Shown: one piece after another, positions 1-7,219 of the stretch | How positions within the stretch are numbered: position 1 is the stretch's first letter | How the letters are laid out: every line of letters begins with the position of its first letter | Source of the DNA: an uncultured Lachnospiraceae bacterium | GTDB lineage: Bacteria > Bacillota_A > Clostridia > Lachnospirales > Lachnospiraceae | Reading direction: 5' to 3' | Assembly (NCBI GenBank): GCA_900556645.1 | Contig: USPJ01000020.1 | Span: 1-10,270, forward strand | DNA: 10,270 bases | Notes under the pieces: model-generated | Database searches by the model: none | Told to the model about the DNA's origin: nothing | Seen by the model: the letters and a program-made list of their open reading frames with translations, nothing else | Translations under genes and position numbers: made by a program

Positions 1-453
1 TGCAATGATTCCAATCACAAAACCTGTCACGGCTCCCGCCACAATCAAAACCGTTCCGTAATATAAAATATTATAATTGGAAACCACCAGGGCTGCAACC
101 AAAAGCTGCCCGATATTGTGGCTGATACCTCCTGTTACGCTTACGGATACCACTTTTAATTTTTTCGTCTTTTTCAGCAGATACATCACCAGAAAGCTAA
201 GAATCCCTCCTGCCAGACTATACAGGATACTAAAAGCATTCCCAAAGAGAAATCCCGAAAGGATGACCCGCAGCACGGAAATTCCAAATGCTTCCTTTGC
301 TCCGACACAATACAGTACCGTTACGATTACCACATTGGTAAGTCCCAGCTTTACGCCCGGCACTCCGAAATAAAAGGGAATCAGGCTTTCTACATATCCG
401 CATATCAGTGCAAGGGACAAAAACAATCCCATATATGCCACTTTATTTTTCAT
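1..453 (-). CDS. Gx transporter / HepS1-like membrane protein (partial)
   Basis: The reading frame starts at an ATG at 453 and stays open to the window edge (151 codons), so the C-terminus is missing. The protein begins MKNKVAYMGLFLSLALICGY and is almost wholly hydrophobic, with about five visible membrane segments. Internal motifs such as PGVKLGLTNVV, LRVILSGFLFGNAFS and GGISHNIGQLLVAA match the Gx transporter family, also annotated as heptaprenyl diphosphate synthase component I. A GAGG Shine-Dalgarno overlaps the stop codon of the upstream NusG-II gene, 7 bp away, so the two are translationally linked. The family resembles small substrate-binding membrane subunits and often lies beside prenyl-diphosphate synthase or flavin/quinone electron-transfer genes. 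The substrate is unknown, and the 'HepS1' name is probably misleading for a membrane protein. Family assignment is firm; function is not. Confidence 0.85.
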   Translation of the reverse strand, partial: MKNKVAYMGLFLSLALICGYVESLIPFYFGVPGVKLGLTNVVIVTVLYCVGAKEAFGISVLRVILSGFLFGNAFSILYSLAGGILSFLVMYLLKKTKKLKVVSVSVTGGISHNIGQLLVAALVVSNYNILYYGTVLIVAGAVTGFVIGIIA

Positions 454-460
454 AGCAACC

Positions 461-841
461 TCATTTTACCACTGCATCATAATCCTTTTTGTCCCCACTG
501 CCCTGTACTTCCACCACTACCTTATTGGGAAGACAGACAATGGTCTCCTTTGACTTTGCAATACTGCTCTGATGAACACAGAGCTGATCCGGGCAATCCG
601 CAGAAATCATTTTCGCCTTTCCATCCTCAATCTGTAAAATATTGGTGGTTTTTCCTTCCTGTTCAATGGGTATGGTCTGATTTTCTTCCAAGGAATAAGT
701 TCCGTAGACTTTTCCGTCTATAGTAACCTGAACGCTGCTTCCCTCTGCCCCGGTATTTCTTCCAAAAAACCAGATGAACAGCAGAAGGATTGCTAAAATT
801 CCTAAAAAAATCACATCATTTCTTCCAAATCTTTTTTTCAT
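461..841 (-). CDS. NusG domain II-containing membrane-anchored protein
   Basis: A 126-residue protein with a basic N-terminus (MKKRFGRND), one membrane helix at about residues 9-27, and an extracytoplasmic beta-rich domain of the NusG-II type. The signature CPDQLC (Cys83, Cys88) followed by IVCLPN (Cys103) is conserved in this family and could hold a disulfide or cofactor. The ATG at 841 was chosen because it begins the basic-plus-hydrophobic anchor; an earlier in-frame start at 880 would add 13 residues lying inside miaB. The start is 2 bp after the miaB stop, so translation may be coupled, and no strong Shine-Dalgarno is seen. Despite the name it has no KOW/NGN transcription-factor architecture. 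Pairing with the next gene (Gx transporter) is a recurrent arrangement. In Listeria-type flavin-based extracellular electron transfer loci, similar pairs are, from memory, called EetA/EetB. Confidence 0.83.
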   Translation of the reverse strand: MKKRFGRNDVIFLGILAILLLFIWFFGRNTGAEGSSVQVTIDGKVYGTYSLEENQTIPIEQEGKTTNILQIEDGKAKMISADCPDQLCVHQSSIAKSKETIVCLPNKVVVEVQGSGDKKDYDAVVK

Positions 842-843
842 TT

Positions 844-2277
844 TTATACCAAAGTCCCCATGTAGTAGAAACCTCTGCACTCATCCAGTGTCACTTCCAC
901 AATCTGTCCAATCAATTCTTTTCCTCCCCTGATATGAACCACGGAGTTGTTGCTCAGTCTTCCGGTTACCAGCTGTTCATCCTGTGCATTGACATCCTCC
1001 ACCAGTACCTTTTGTCTGGTTCCGGTCAATGCCTCTGCTTTTTCTGCTCCTATTTCTTGCACCACCTGTAACAGACGGTCAAAACGGTCTTTCACAATCT
1101 CCTCCGGTACCTGTTCCTCTTTGGCTGCCGCCGGGGTTCCGGTTCGTTTGGAATAAATAAAAGTAAAGGCACTGTCATATTCTACCTGCTTTACCACATC
1201 CATAGTCTCTAAGAAATCTTCTTCTGTCTCTCCCGGGAATCCCACGATAATATCGGTGGTAATTGCCATATCCGGCACCGCTGTTCTTATTTTTTTCACA
1301 AGCTCTAAATACTGTTCTTTGGTGTAATGCCGGTTCATTTCCTTTAGAATACGGGTACTGCCGGACTGTAACGGCAGATGCAGATGACGGCAGATTTTTT
1401 TGGATTCCGCCAGCACCTGAATCAATTCGTCGGATAAGTCCTTGGGATGGGAGGTCATAAAGCGAATCCGCTCTAAGCCCTCAATTTTTTCCACTTCTCT
1501 TAGAAGCTGTGCAAAACTTATGGGATGTTCCAGATTCTTTCCATAGGAATTGACGTTCTGTCCCAAAAGCATAACTTCCACTACGCCGTCTGCCACCAAA
1601 CGCTCAATCTCCCGGATGATATCCTTTGGCTCACGGCTCCGCTCTCTGCCCCGCACATAAGGGACAATACAGTAGCTGCAAAAATTGTTACAGCCAAACA
1701 TGATGTTGACCCCGGACTTGAAGGAATACTTCCGTTCCACCGGTAAATCCTCTACAATCTTGTCCGTGTCCTCCCAGATATCCACAATCATTCCCTCGGA
1801 TTCAAAGGCTGCCACAATCAATTCCGCAAATTTATAGATATTATGGGTACCAAAGACCAAATCCACAAATCGATAACTGGTACGGATTTTTTCCACCACA
1901 TTAGGCTCCTGCATCATGCAGCCGCAAAGACCAATCATCATATGAGGATTCTTTTTCTTCTGGGCATGAAGATATCCCAGCCGCCCGTACACTTTGTTAT
2001 TGGCATTTTCCCTTACGGTACAGGTGTTATATATGACGAAATCCGCATCCTCCGTTTCCTTCTTCTCATATCCGATTTTCTCCAGAATTCCCACTAATTT
2101 TTCCGAATCTCTGGCGTTCATCTGACATCCGAAGGTATTGACACAGAAGGTCAGAGGACGTCCCTTTTCTTTTGCCTTTTGTGCAACATATTCTTTTGCT
2201 ACTTCCATATAGTAAAATTGACGCTCCGGTTCCGTAGTAGGAGCCTCGCTGTGATTTCTCATTGTATCTGTACTCAT
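844..2277 (-). CDS. miaB: tRNA-2-methylthio-N6-dimethylallyladenosine synthase MiaB
   Basis: A 477-residue radical-SAM methylthiotransferase that converts i6A37 to ms2i6A37 in tRNAs reading UNN codons. The N-terminal UPF0004 domain carries the three auxiliary-cluster cysteines Cys51 (FGCQMNARDSE), Cys86 (NTCTVREN) and Cys120 (LCGCMMQ). The radical-SAM CxxxCxxC is Cys196, Cys200, Cys203 (GCNNFCSYC), followed by YVRGRERSR and LGQNVNSYG, which are typical of MiaB rather than RimO or MtaB. A C-terminal TRAM domain occupies roughly residues 412-475. The protein has a 40-residue N-terminal extension before the conserved start, common in Clostridia. The ATG at 2277 has an AGGAAAAG ribosome site. It lies 26 bp downstream of proA and ends 2 bp before the NusG-II gene, so it is mid-operon. 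Confidence 0.96.
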   Translation of the reverse strand: MSTDTMRNHSEAPTTEPERQFYYMEVAKEYVAQKAKEKGRPLTFCVNTFGCQMNARDSEKLVGILEKIGYEKKETEDADFVIYNTCTVRENANNKVYGRLGYLHAQKKKNPHMMIGLCGCMMQEPNVVEKIRTSYRFVDLVFGTHNIYKFAELIVAAFESEGMIVDIWEDTDKIVEDLPVERKYSFKSGVNIMFGCNNFCSYCIVPYVRGRERSREPKDIIREIERLVADGVVEVMLLGQNVNSYGKNLEHPISFAQLLREVEKIEGLERIRFMTSHPKDLSDELIQVLAESKKICRHLHLPLQSGSTRILKEMNRHYTKEQYLELVKKIRTAVPDMAITTDIIVGFPGETEEDFLETMDVVKQVEYDSAFTFIYSKRTGTPAAAKEEQVPEEIVKDRFDRLLQVVQEIGAEKAEALTGTRQKVLVEDVNAQDEQLVTGRLSNNSVVHIRGGKELIGQIVEVTLDECRGFYYMGTLV

Positions 2278-2303
2278 TTTTCTTTTCCTTTTCTTCCTAT
2301 GGA

Positions 2304-3554
2304 TTACGGACGAATCTGTCCGTTTCCATAAATAATATATTTTGTACTGGTCAAAGCCTCCAGTCCCATCGGTCCTCTGGCATGAAGCTTCTGGGTACTG
2401 ATTCCGATTTCCGCACCGAAGCCAAACTCAAAGCCATCGGTAAATCTTGTGGAAGCATTGACATAGACCGCCGCTGCGTCCACTTCATTTAAAAACTGCT
2501 CCGCATGATCATAGCGGTTGGTAATAATAGCTTCGGAATGTCCCGTATTATAACGGTTGATATGGGCGATGGCTTCGTCGATATCGGAAACCGTCTTAAT
2601 TGAGAGGATATAATCCAGATATTCCGTTCCCCAGTCCTCTTCTGTGGCTGCCATAATCTCTTTACATGCCTCCCGGCTTTTTTCATCCCCACGCAGTTCC
2701 ACATTTTTCTCTTTCAGCCGTTCTGCCAGCTTCGGCAGTAACGCATCCTTTACCTGTTCATGAACCACAAGGGATTCACAGGCATTGCACACGCCGATTC
2801 TCTGGGTTTTGGCATTGAAGATAATCTCCACTGCCATGTCCAAATCCGCACTTTCATCCACATAGATATGACAATTTCCGGTTCCGGTTTCAATCACCGG
2901 TACTGTGGCATTCTGTACTACGGCACGAATCAGTCCTGCTCCGCCTCTTGGAATCAGCACATCCACATAGTCATTCAGCTTCATAAACTCTGTGGCTGTC
3001 TCTCGGTCCGTATCGGTAATCAGGGAGATGGCATACTCCGTTACCCCGCATTCCTTCAGGCTCTCCCGGATACTTTCCACGATTGCCATGTTGGAATAAA
3101 GGGCATCACTGCCACCCTTTAATATAACGGCATTTCCGGTTTTAAAGCAAAGTCCGAAGGCATCTGCCGTCACATTCGGTCTTGCCTCATAGATGATTCC
3201 CACCACGCCCAGCGGTACGCGTTTTTTTCCGATACGAAGTCCGTTTGGACGGTTCTTCATGGAAAGTACCTCTCCGATTGGGTCATCTAAATCTACAATC
3301 TGCTCTAATCCTACTGCCATCTGTTTGATTCGTTCTTCCGTCAAAAGCAGACGGTCTAACAAGCCCTCCGGCATCTGATTCTTTCTGCCGTTTTCCATAT
3401 CCTTTGCATTGGCGTCAATCAGCTTTTTGCTGTCTTTCACCAGATTCTTCGCTGTGGTACGCAATACCTCGTTTTTCTGATTCACACCCAGCTTTCCTAA
3501 AATTGCCGCCGCTGTCTTTGCTTCTTTTCCGATTTCAATTAACTGTGTATTCAT
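2304..3554 (-). CDS. proA: gamma-glutamyl phosphate reductase
   Basis: A 416-residue NADPH-dependent reductase that turns gamma-glutamyl phosphate into glutamate-5-semialdehyde, the second step of proline synthesis. It is full length for the family. Visible landmarks are [16 protein letters not shown] (114-129), the nucleotide-binding region [12 protein letters not shown] (140-151), [11 protein letters not shown] (200-210), and the catalytic cysteine Cys256 in [11 protein letters not shown]. The C-terminus has the conserved [16 protein letters not shown] and HARGPMGL segments. The ATG at 3554 is preceded by an AAGGAG site that overlaps the stop of the upstream folate gene, 6 bp away. It works with ProB, encoded about 770 bp upstream in the same string, with two unrelated genes between them. 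No stop, frameshift or missing residue was seen. Confidence 0.97.
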   Translation of the reverse strand: MNTQLIEIGKEAKTAAAILGKLGVNQKNEVLRTTAKNLVKDSKKLIDANAKDMENGRKNQMPEGLLDRLLLTEERIKQMAVGLEQIVDLDDPIGEVLSMKNRPNGLRIGKKRVPLGVVGIIYEARPNVTADAFGLCFKTGNAVILKGGSDALYSNMAIVESIRESLKECGVTEYAISLITDTDRETATEFMKLNDYVDVLIPRGGAGLIRAVVQNATVPVIETGTGNCHIYVDESADLDMAVEIIFNAKTQRIGVCNACESLVVHEQVKDALLPKLAERLKEKNVELRGDEKSREACKEIMAATEEDWGTEYLDYILSIKTVSDIDEAIAHINRYNTGHSEAIITNRYDHAEQFLNEVDAAAVYVNASTRFTDGFEFGFGAEIGISTQKLHARGPMGLEALTSTKYIIYGNGQIRP

Positions 3555-3560
3555 ATCCGT

Positions 3561-4127
3561 TTACTCCTTTCTGCTGTCGCAGTCTATCCAACGCTTTGGT
3601 GTTGCCAGATATTCCATGGGAATGTCTGTCTTCTCTGTGGGGATACTCTCCGCCAACTGCTGTTCATAGGCAATTCCTACTTTTTTCAACCGGGGATGTC
3701 TCTGTAAATATCTGTCATAGTAGCCTTTTCCGTGTCCGATTCGTGTTCCTGCTTCTGTAAATCCCACGCCCGGTATCAGACAAACAGCTTCTTCCCACGC
3801 AGTTCTTAGTTCACCCACAGGCTCCATGATTCCAAAGCTGCCTTTCACCAAGCCGGAAACCTCCGTAATCTCATAGAAATCCATCTGCTCTCCCCTTACC
3901 CGGGGCAGGGCAATCCGCTTTCCTGCATCCAATGCCCACTCTAAAAAGGGCAGCAGGGACAGTTCCTTTCCCTGGGGATAATAGGCGTAAAAATAACCGT
4001 ATTCCTGTACCAACGGCTGTTTTTTCAACAACTTTGCCAAGCTTTCCCCGGCATCGGTCCACTCCTGTTCTGTTATCTGTTTTCTCTTATATAGAAGCTT
4101 TGCTCTAATTTGCTCCTTTGTTTCCAT
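3561..4127 (-). CDS. 5-formyltetrahydrofolate cyclo-ligase
   Basis: A 188-residue ATP-dependent enzyme (MTHFS/FthC/YgfA family) that recycles 5-formyl-THF to 5,10-methenyl-THF. The N-terminal basic helix IRAKLLYKRK (7-16), FYAYYPQGKEL (46-55), LPRV (74-77) and especially the phosphate-binding segment PGVGFTEAGTRIGHGKGYYD (119-138) are diagnostic. The ATG at 4127 is preferred over a GTG at 4136 because a GGGTG Shine-Dalgarno stands 8 nt before it, while the GTG has none. The start overlaps the last 23 bp of the UPF0291 gene in another frame, implying translational coupling. Its position between proB and proA is unusual, and no metabolic link to proline is evident. It is otherwise a complete, ordinary family member. 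Confidence 0.94.
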   Translation of the reverse strand: METKEQIRAKLLYKRKQITEQEWTDAGESLAKLLKKQPLVQEYGYFYAYYPQGKELSLLPFLEWALDAGKRIALPRVRGEQMDFYEITEVSGLVKGSFGIMEPVGELRTAWEEAVCLIPGVGFTEAGTRIGHGKGYYDRYLQRHPRLKKVGIAYEQQLAESIPTEKTDIPMEYLATPKRWIDCDSRKE

Positions 4128-4326
4128 ATTTTTCACCCAGATTTACAATACTTCCGTCTTCCTGTATTACATCTACATTATTTAACTGTGCCTGCAAATT
4201 TTTGCGGACATTTGCAATGTATTCCTTGCGAAGCAGCTCCTGCTCCCTCTTTTCTGCCTCGGTTAAACCCTCCGCTTTTGATTTTTTGTATAATTCATTA
4301 ATTCTGTTTATCTTTTTCTGATCCAT
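4105..4326 (-). CDS. UPF0291 (DUF896) family small protein
   Basis: A 73-residue, highly charged, mostly helical protein. The core INRINELYKKSKAEGLTEAE followed by KREQELLRKEYI matches the UPF0291/DUF896 family, whose Bacillus member is YnzC: a conserved RINEL helix, the (G)LTxEE turn, then an RxEYI helix. Family structures, as far as I recall, show a small two-helix protein; its cellular role is not established. The ATG immediately follows the proB TAG stop with 0 bp between (TAGATG), and an AGAGGAG site lies about 12 nt upstream inside proB. Its end overlaps the cyclo-ligase start by 23 bp. Chaining by abutment and overlap suggests proB, this protein and the cyclo-ligase are translated as a coupled set. 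Confidence 0.9.
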   Translation of the reverse strand: MDQKKINRINELYKKSKAEGLTEAEKREQELLRKEYIANVRKNLQAQLNNVDVIQEDGSIVNLGEKYGNKGAN

Positions 4327-5172
4327 CTATTCCATATGCTCCTCTATAAAATCCGGTATGTAAAAGTCCTCGTCTTTGTTTGCTTCAAATACAGTTCCCA
4401 CAAAATCATCCTCAAATATTTTATGCAGGATACCCACATCCTTTCCATTGGCAATAACCATATCCGCCCCGGAATAGGTAGCAATCTTTGCAGCATTCAG
4501 TTTCGTAGTCATGCCTCCGGTTCCCACATCGCTTCCGGTACTCTCCTTTGCCATGTGAAGCAGGTTCTCATCCAGTTCCGTCACCGTTTCCACCAGCTTC
4601 GCCTCGGAATTTTTCCGTGGGTCATCCGTAAAAAGTCCGTCGATATCGGAAAGCAGAATCAATAAATCCGCTCCCACCAAAGATGCCACGATGGCAGCCA
4701 GAGAATCGTTGTCACCGAATTGGATTTCGTAGGTGTTTACCGTATCGTTCTCGTTGACTACCGGAATCACTCCCAACCGGAACAATTCCTCAAAGGTATT
4801 CTGGGCATTTTTTCGTGCCACATTATCTAACATGGTCTTTTTGGTCATCAATACCTGCCCGCAGGTCTGATGGTATTCTCCGAACAGCTTCTGATAAGTC
4901 ATCATCAGACTTGCCTGTCCCACCGCAGCACATGCCTGTTTGGTGGAAATATTTTTCGGCCTTTTGGTAATTCCCAGCATTTTTCTGCCCACCGCAATGG
5001 CACCGGAACTTACCAGACAGACCTCTATATTCTGATTTCTCAAATCGCACAGTTCCCGTACCAGACGCTCCAATTTGATAAAATCCAACTGTCCTGTTTT
5101 CTTGTGATTCAATGAAGATGAGCCTATCTTTACTACAACTCTCTTTTTATTCTTAAACCGGTTCTTTTTCAT
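4327..5172 (-). CDS. proB: glutamate 5-kinase, PUA-less form
   Basis: A 281-residue amino-acid kinase that phosphorylates glutamate on the gamma carboxyl, the first and usually feedback-controlled step of proline synthesis. Visible elements: VVVKIGSSSL (12-21), SSGAIAVG (55-62), NENDTV (140-145), FGDNDSLAAIVAS (152-164), LLSDIDGLFTDDP (173-185) and GTGGMTTK (217-224). The protein ends soon after the kinase fold, about 85 residues shorter than E. coli or Bacillus ProB, so the C-terminal PUA domain is absent. The ATG at 5172 is chosen because GAGGAGG stands 9 nt upstream; a TTG at 5190 would start inside that ribosome site. The start overlaps the HD-GYP gene end by 20 bp. The product should feed ProA encoded downstream. 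Confidence 0.95.
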   Translation of the reverse strand: MKKNRFKNKKRVVVKIGSSSLNHKKTGQLDFIKLERLVRELCDLRNQNIEVCLVSSGAIAVGRKMLGITKRPKNISTKQACAAVGQASLMMTYQKLFGEYHQTCGQVLMTKKTMLDNVARKNAQNTFEELFRLGVIPVVNENDTVNTYEIQFGDNDSLAAIVASLVGADLLILLSDIDGLFTDDPRKNSEAKLVETVTELDENLLHMAKESTGSDVGTGGMTTKLNAAKIATYSGADMVIANGKDVGILHKIFEDDFVGTVFEANKDEDFYIPDFIEEHME

Positions 5173-6088
5173 TTTTTTCTTCCTCCTCAACCGCTTCTTC
5201 TAACCAAAGCACCAGACGCATTTCTATTTTCCCTTCTTCTGCCATATTTCTCAGGATATGAAATGCTTCTTTCCTGGATACAGGTTTTTTGTAGGGTCGG
5301 TCAGTGGCAGTCAACGCATCATAAATATCTGCGACAGTTAAAATCCGGGTTTCCAAATCCAGTTCTTCGGCTGTCAAATGATTGGGATAACCGCTGCCGT
5401 CCAAAAATTCGTGATGTCCTGCTGCCCATTTAGGAATTTTCTCATAGTTTTTTGTGAAATGAACCTTACCCAGAATCTTTGCAGTCATGGTCACATGACC
5501 TTCCATTAGTTTTCTTGCCTCTTCTGTCAAGGTTCCCCTGCGAATGCTCAGACATTTCTTTTCCTCTTCTGTAAAATAAGGAATCTCTTTTCCGTCAGCA
5601 CTCTGATATCTTTTCCGGGTAATCTCCTGTACTCTTTGGTAATTTTCGTCATCCAGAAATCCTATTCCGTTTATCTCTCTGACAAAGTCAAGAATCTCTG
5701 CTAATTCTTCTGTTTTCTCCCTATACGCTTCTTTGGAAATATTACCCTTCAGCATATCATTTTCATAATATGCCTGTAACAGCTCAAAGCGGCATTCAAT
5801 CCGTTCCAAATCCTTGTCCAGTCTAGTGGAACGATTCATCACAGACAGCGGAACCACCATTTTTCCGATATCATGGAGCAATGCGGCGTACCGCAATTTT
5901 TCCATTCTTTCTGCATCAAACTGTTCTTCACATCTGCCCTTTTCATATTCTTTATTTATCTGATTTGCCAGAAGTTCCGAATACTCCGCCACTTTTCTGG
6001 TATGGGTGCCGTTATAAGGGGTTCTTTCATCAATTACTGTTGCTAATGCTTCCACAAAGGAATAGATTAGCTCCTTTATCTCTTCCAT
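5153..6088 (-). CDS. stand-alone HD-GYP domain protein (putative c-di-GMP phosphodiesterase)
   Basis: A 311-residue cytosolic protein without signal peptide, membrane helix or recognisable sensor domain. HD-GYP motifs are in order: His29 (THTRKVAEYS), HD and K in LLHDIGK (His72, Asp73, Lys76), GHV (His198), HHE plus GSGYP (His225, His226, Glu227; 231-235), and VADIYDALTATDRPYK (252-266). The predicted reaction is hydrolysis of cyclic di-GMP at a metal centre. Between LSVMNRS and GTLTEEA lies a charged helical insert of about 95 residues (roughly 90-184) not present in minimal HD-GYP domains but seen in a clostridial subgroup. The ATG at 6088 has AGGAG at a good distance. It is the first gene after the operon promoter and overlaps proB by 20 bp, an odd partner for a signalling enzyme. 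Substrate identity is not proven by sequence. Confidence 0.88.
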   Translation of the reverse strand: MEEIKELIYSFVEALATVIDERTPYNGTHTRKVAEYSELLANQINKEYEKGRCEEQFDAERMEKLRYAALLHDIGKMVVPLSVMNRSTRLDKDLERIECRFELLQAYYENDMLKGNISKEAYREKTEELAEILDFVREINGIGFLDDENYQRVQEITRKRYQSADGKEIPYFTEEEKKCLSIRRGTLTEEARKLMEGHVTMTAKILGKVHFTKNYEKIPKWAAGHHEFLDGSGYPNHLTAEELDLETRILTVADIYDALTATDRPYKKPVSRKEAFHILRNMAEEGKIEMRLVLWLEEAVEEEEKNEKEPV

Positions 6089-6095
6089 TTTACTT

Positions 6096-6109
6096 ACTCC
6101 TGCGGGAGT
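6096..6109 (-). promoter_or_regulatory. small hairpin covering the HD-GYP ribosome site
   Basis: On the minus strand ACTCC-CGCA-GGAGT forms a 5-bp stem with a 4-nt loop. The 3' arm contains most of the AGGAG Shine-Dalgarno of the HD-GYP gene, about 7-8 nt from its ATG. Pairing would hide the ribosome site and might lower initiation. The structure is short and may be fortuitous. Confidence 0.3.
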
Positions 6110-6145
6110 CCTATCTATTAGATTTATCCCTAAAACTCCATAATA

Positions 6146-6174
6146 ATTATATCGGATATTCTTTCTATATGCAA
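6146..6174 (-). promoter_or_regulatory. sigma-70 promoter of the HD-GYP/proB operon
   Basis: Reading the minus strand, TTGCAT (6174-6169) is separated by exactly 17 bp from a perfect TATAAT (6151-6146). This gives a predicted transcript start near 6139 and a leader of about 50 nt before the ATG at 6088. No other candidate of similar quality was seen within the downstream string, so this may drive all eight minus-strand genes. Confidence 0.7.
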
Positions 6175-6190
6175 ATATTTATGCTAAGAT
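6162..6190 (+). promoter_or_regulatory. possible extended -10 promoter of apbE
   Basis: TGCTAAGAT at 6182-6190 fits an extended -10 element (TG-n-TAAGAT). A weak -35 (TTTCTA) sits 17 bp upstream. It overlaps the divergent operon promoter, so the two may compete for polymerase. The predicted leader is very short, about 13 nt including the AAGGAG site, which lowers confidence. Confidence 0.3.
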
Positions 6191-6209
6191 AAGAAAAAGG
6201 AGCGATTTT

Positions 6210-7211
6210 ATGAATAAAGAACGAATCATTTTTTCGGTTTTCCTTCTCTTGCTGCCTGTATTTTTTACCGGCTGCAACCGACAGGAAGAACCGATTTCCA
6301 AAACCGGATTTTATTTTGATACGGTAATCACCGTTACACTATACGATGCCTCCGCCACTGAAGAATTAGAAGAATGCTTTTCTCTGGCGGAAAAATATGA
6401 GAATATGCTCAGTGCCACCAGGGAAGGCAGTGACATCTGGAATCTTAACCACGCCGCGGGAAATGCTACGGAGGTTTCCGAAGAAACCGCCGCCCTCATC
6501 CAAAAAGCTGTCACATACAGTGAATTAAGTAACGGTGCCTTTGACATTACCATAGGAGAACTGTCCTCTCTTTGGAACTTCAAGGAAAATGACGATACGG
6601 TTCCATCAGAGGCTTCCATTGCTTCCGCCCTTGCCACCGTAGGTTATCAGAATATCCAAATAGATGGAAATGAAATTACCCTTACCAATCCCGACACCCA
6701 AATTGATTTGGGTGGAATTGCCAAGGGCTATATTGCAGATCAAATGAAGTCCTATTTGAATCAGAAAGGAATCACAGAAGGGATTATCAATCTTGGAGGA
6801 AATATTCTCACCATAGGTCCTAAAAGTTCCGGCGATTCCTATCACATCGGTATTCAGAAGCCTTTTTCCGAAGACGGTTCCTCCATTGCCTCTGTAAAAA
6901 TTACCGACGCTTCTCTGGTTTCTTCCGGTGTATATGAACGCTGTTTTAAGAAAGACGGCGTGCTTTATCACCATATTTTGAATCCCAAAACCGGATATCC
7001 TTATGACAACCATCTGCTGGGCGTTACCATCATCACTCAAAACTCCGCCGACGCTGATGCTCTTAGCACCACCTGTTTTGCATTAGGATTGGAGGACGGG
7101 ATGAAGCTGATTGAAAAGACACCGAATACGGAAGCTGTTTTCATTACCGATGACTATGAACTCCACACCAGTTCCGGCATAGGGGATAAGATTCCTCTGG
7201 AAAAAGAGTAG
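6210..7211 (+). CDS. apbE: FAD:protein FMN transferase (ApbE family lipoprotein)
   Basis: A 333-residue flavinyltransferase that moves FMN from FAD onto a threonine of exported or membrane proteins (such as NqrB/C, RnfD/G or PplA-like substrates). It starts MNKERIIFSVFLLLLP and has a lipobox ending FTGC with Cys22 as lipidation site, so it should be anchored on the outer face of the membrane. Family motifs: FDTVITVTLYD (36-46), NGAFDITIGEL (108-118), DLGGIAKGYIAD (166-177), GIINLGGNI (191-199), HHILNPKTGYP (254-264), and the metal-binding SADADALST (279-287). AAGGAG precedes the ATG. No flavinylation target is encoded in this window, but the NusG-II/Gx-transporter pair nearby is a frequent ApbE neighbour. 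It is transcribed alone, divergent from the proB string and convergent with the MATE gene. Confidence 0.94.
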   Translation: MNKERIIFSVFLLLLPVFFTGCNRQEEPISKTGFYFDTVITVTLYDASATEELEECFSLAEKYENMLSATREGSDIWNLNHAAGNATEVSEETAALIQKAVTYSELSNGAFDITIGELSSLWNFKENDDTVPSEASIASALATVGYQNIQIDGNEITLTNPDTQIDLGGIAKGYIADQMKSYLNQKGITEGIINLGGNILTIGPKSSGDSYHIGIQKPFSEDGSSIASVKITDASLVSSGVYERCFKKDGVLYHHILNPKTGYPYDNHLLGVTIITQNSADADALSTTCFALGLEDGMKLIEKTPNTEAVFITDDYELHTSSGIGDKIPLEKE

Positions 7212-7219
7212 CTTATCCC
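7183..7219. terminator. inverted repeat at the apbE/MATE convergent junction
   Basis: GGGATAAG (7183-7190) pairs with CTTATCCC (7212-7219). An inner stem CTCT/AGAG (7195-7198 with 7205-7208) encloses a GGAAAA loop, giving a two-part hairpin across both stop codons. Neither side has a clear run of U, so it may terminate weakly in both directions or protect 3' ends. The genes are only 1 bp apart, so any terminator must overlap coding DNA. Confidence 0.35.

Noticed and set aside
77..373. Plus-strand 98-codon frame at the left edge
   Set aside because: The minus-strand frame here is open over the entire 453 bp and encodes a recognisable membrane protein; the plus-strand frame is its shadow.
2760..3122. 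Plus-strand 120-codon frame opposite proA, and similar frames at 3404-3760 and 4336-4665
   Set aside because: All are antisense to clear family members with conserved motifs, and the translations look like random sequence.
6606..7040. Minus-strand 144-codon frame opposite apbE
   Set aside because: It lies wholly inside a well-supported apbE gene and shows no recognisable motif or ribosome site.
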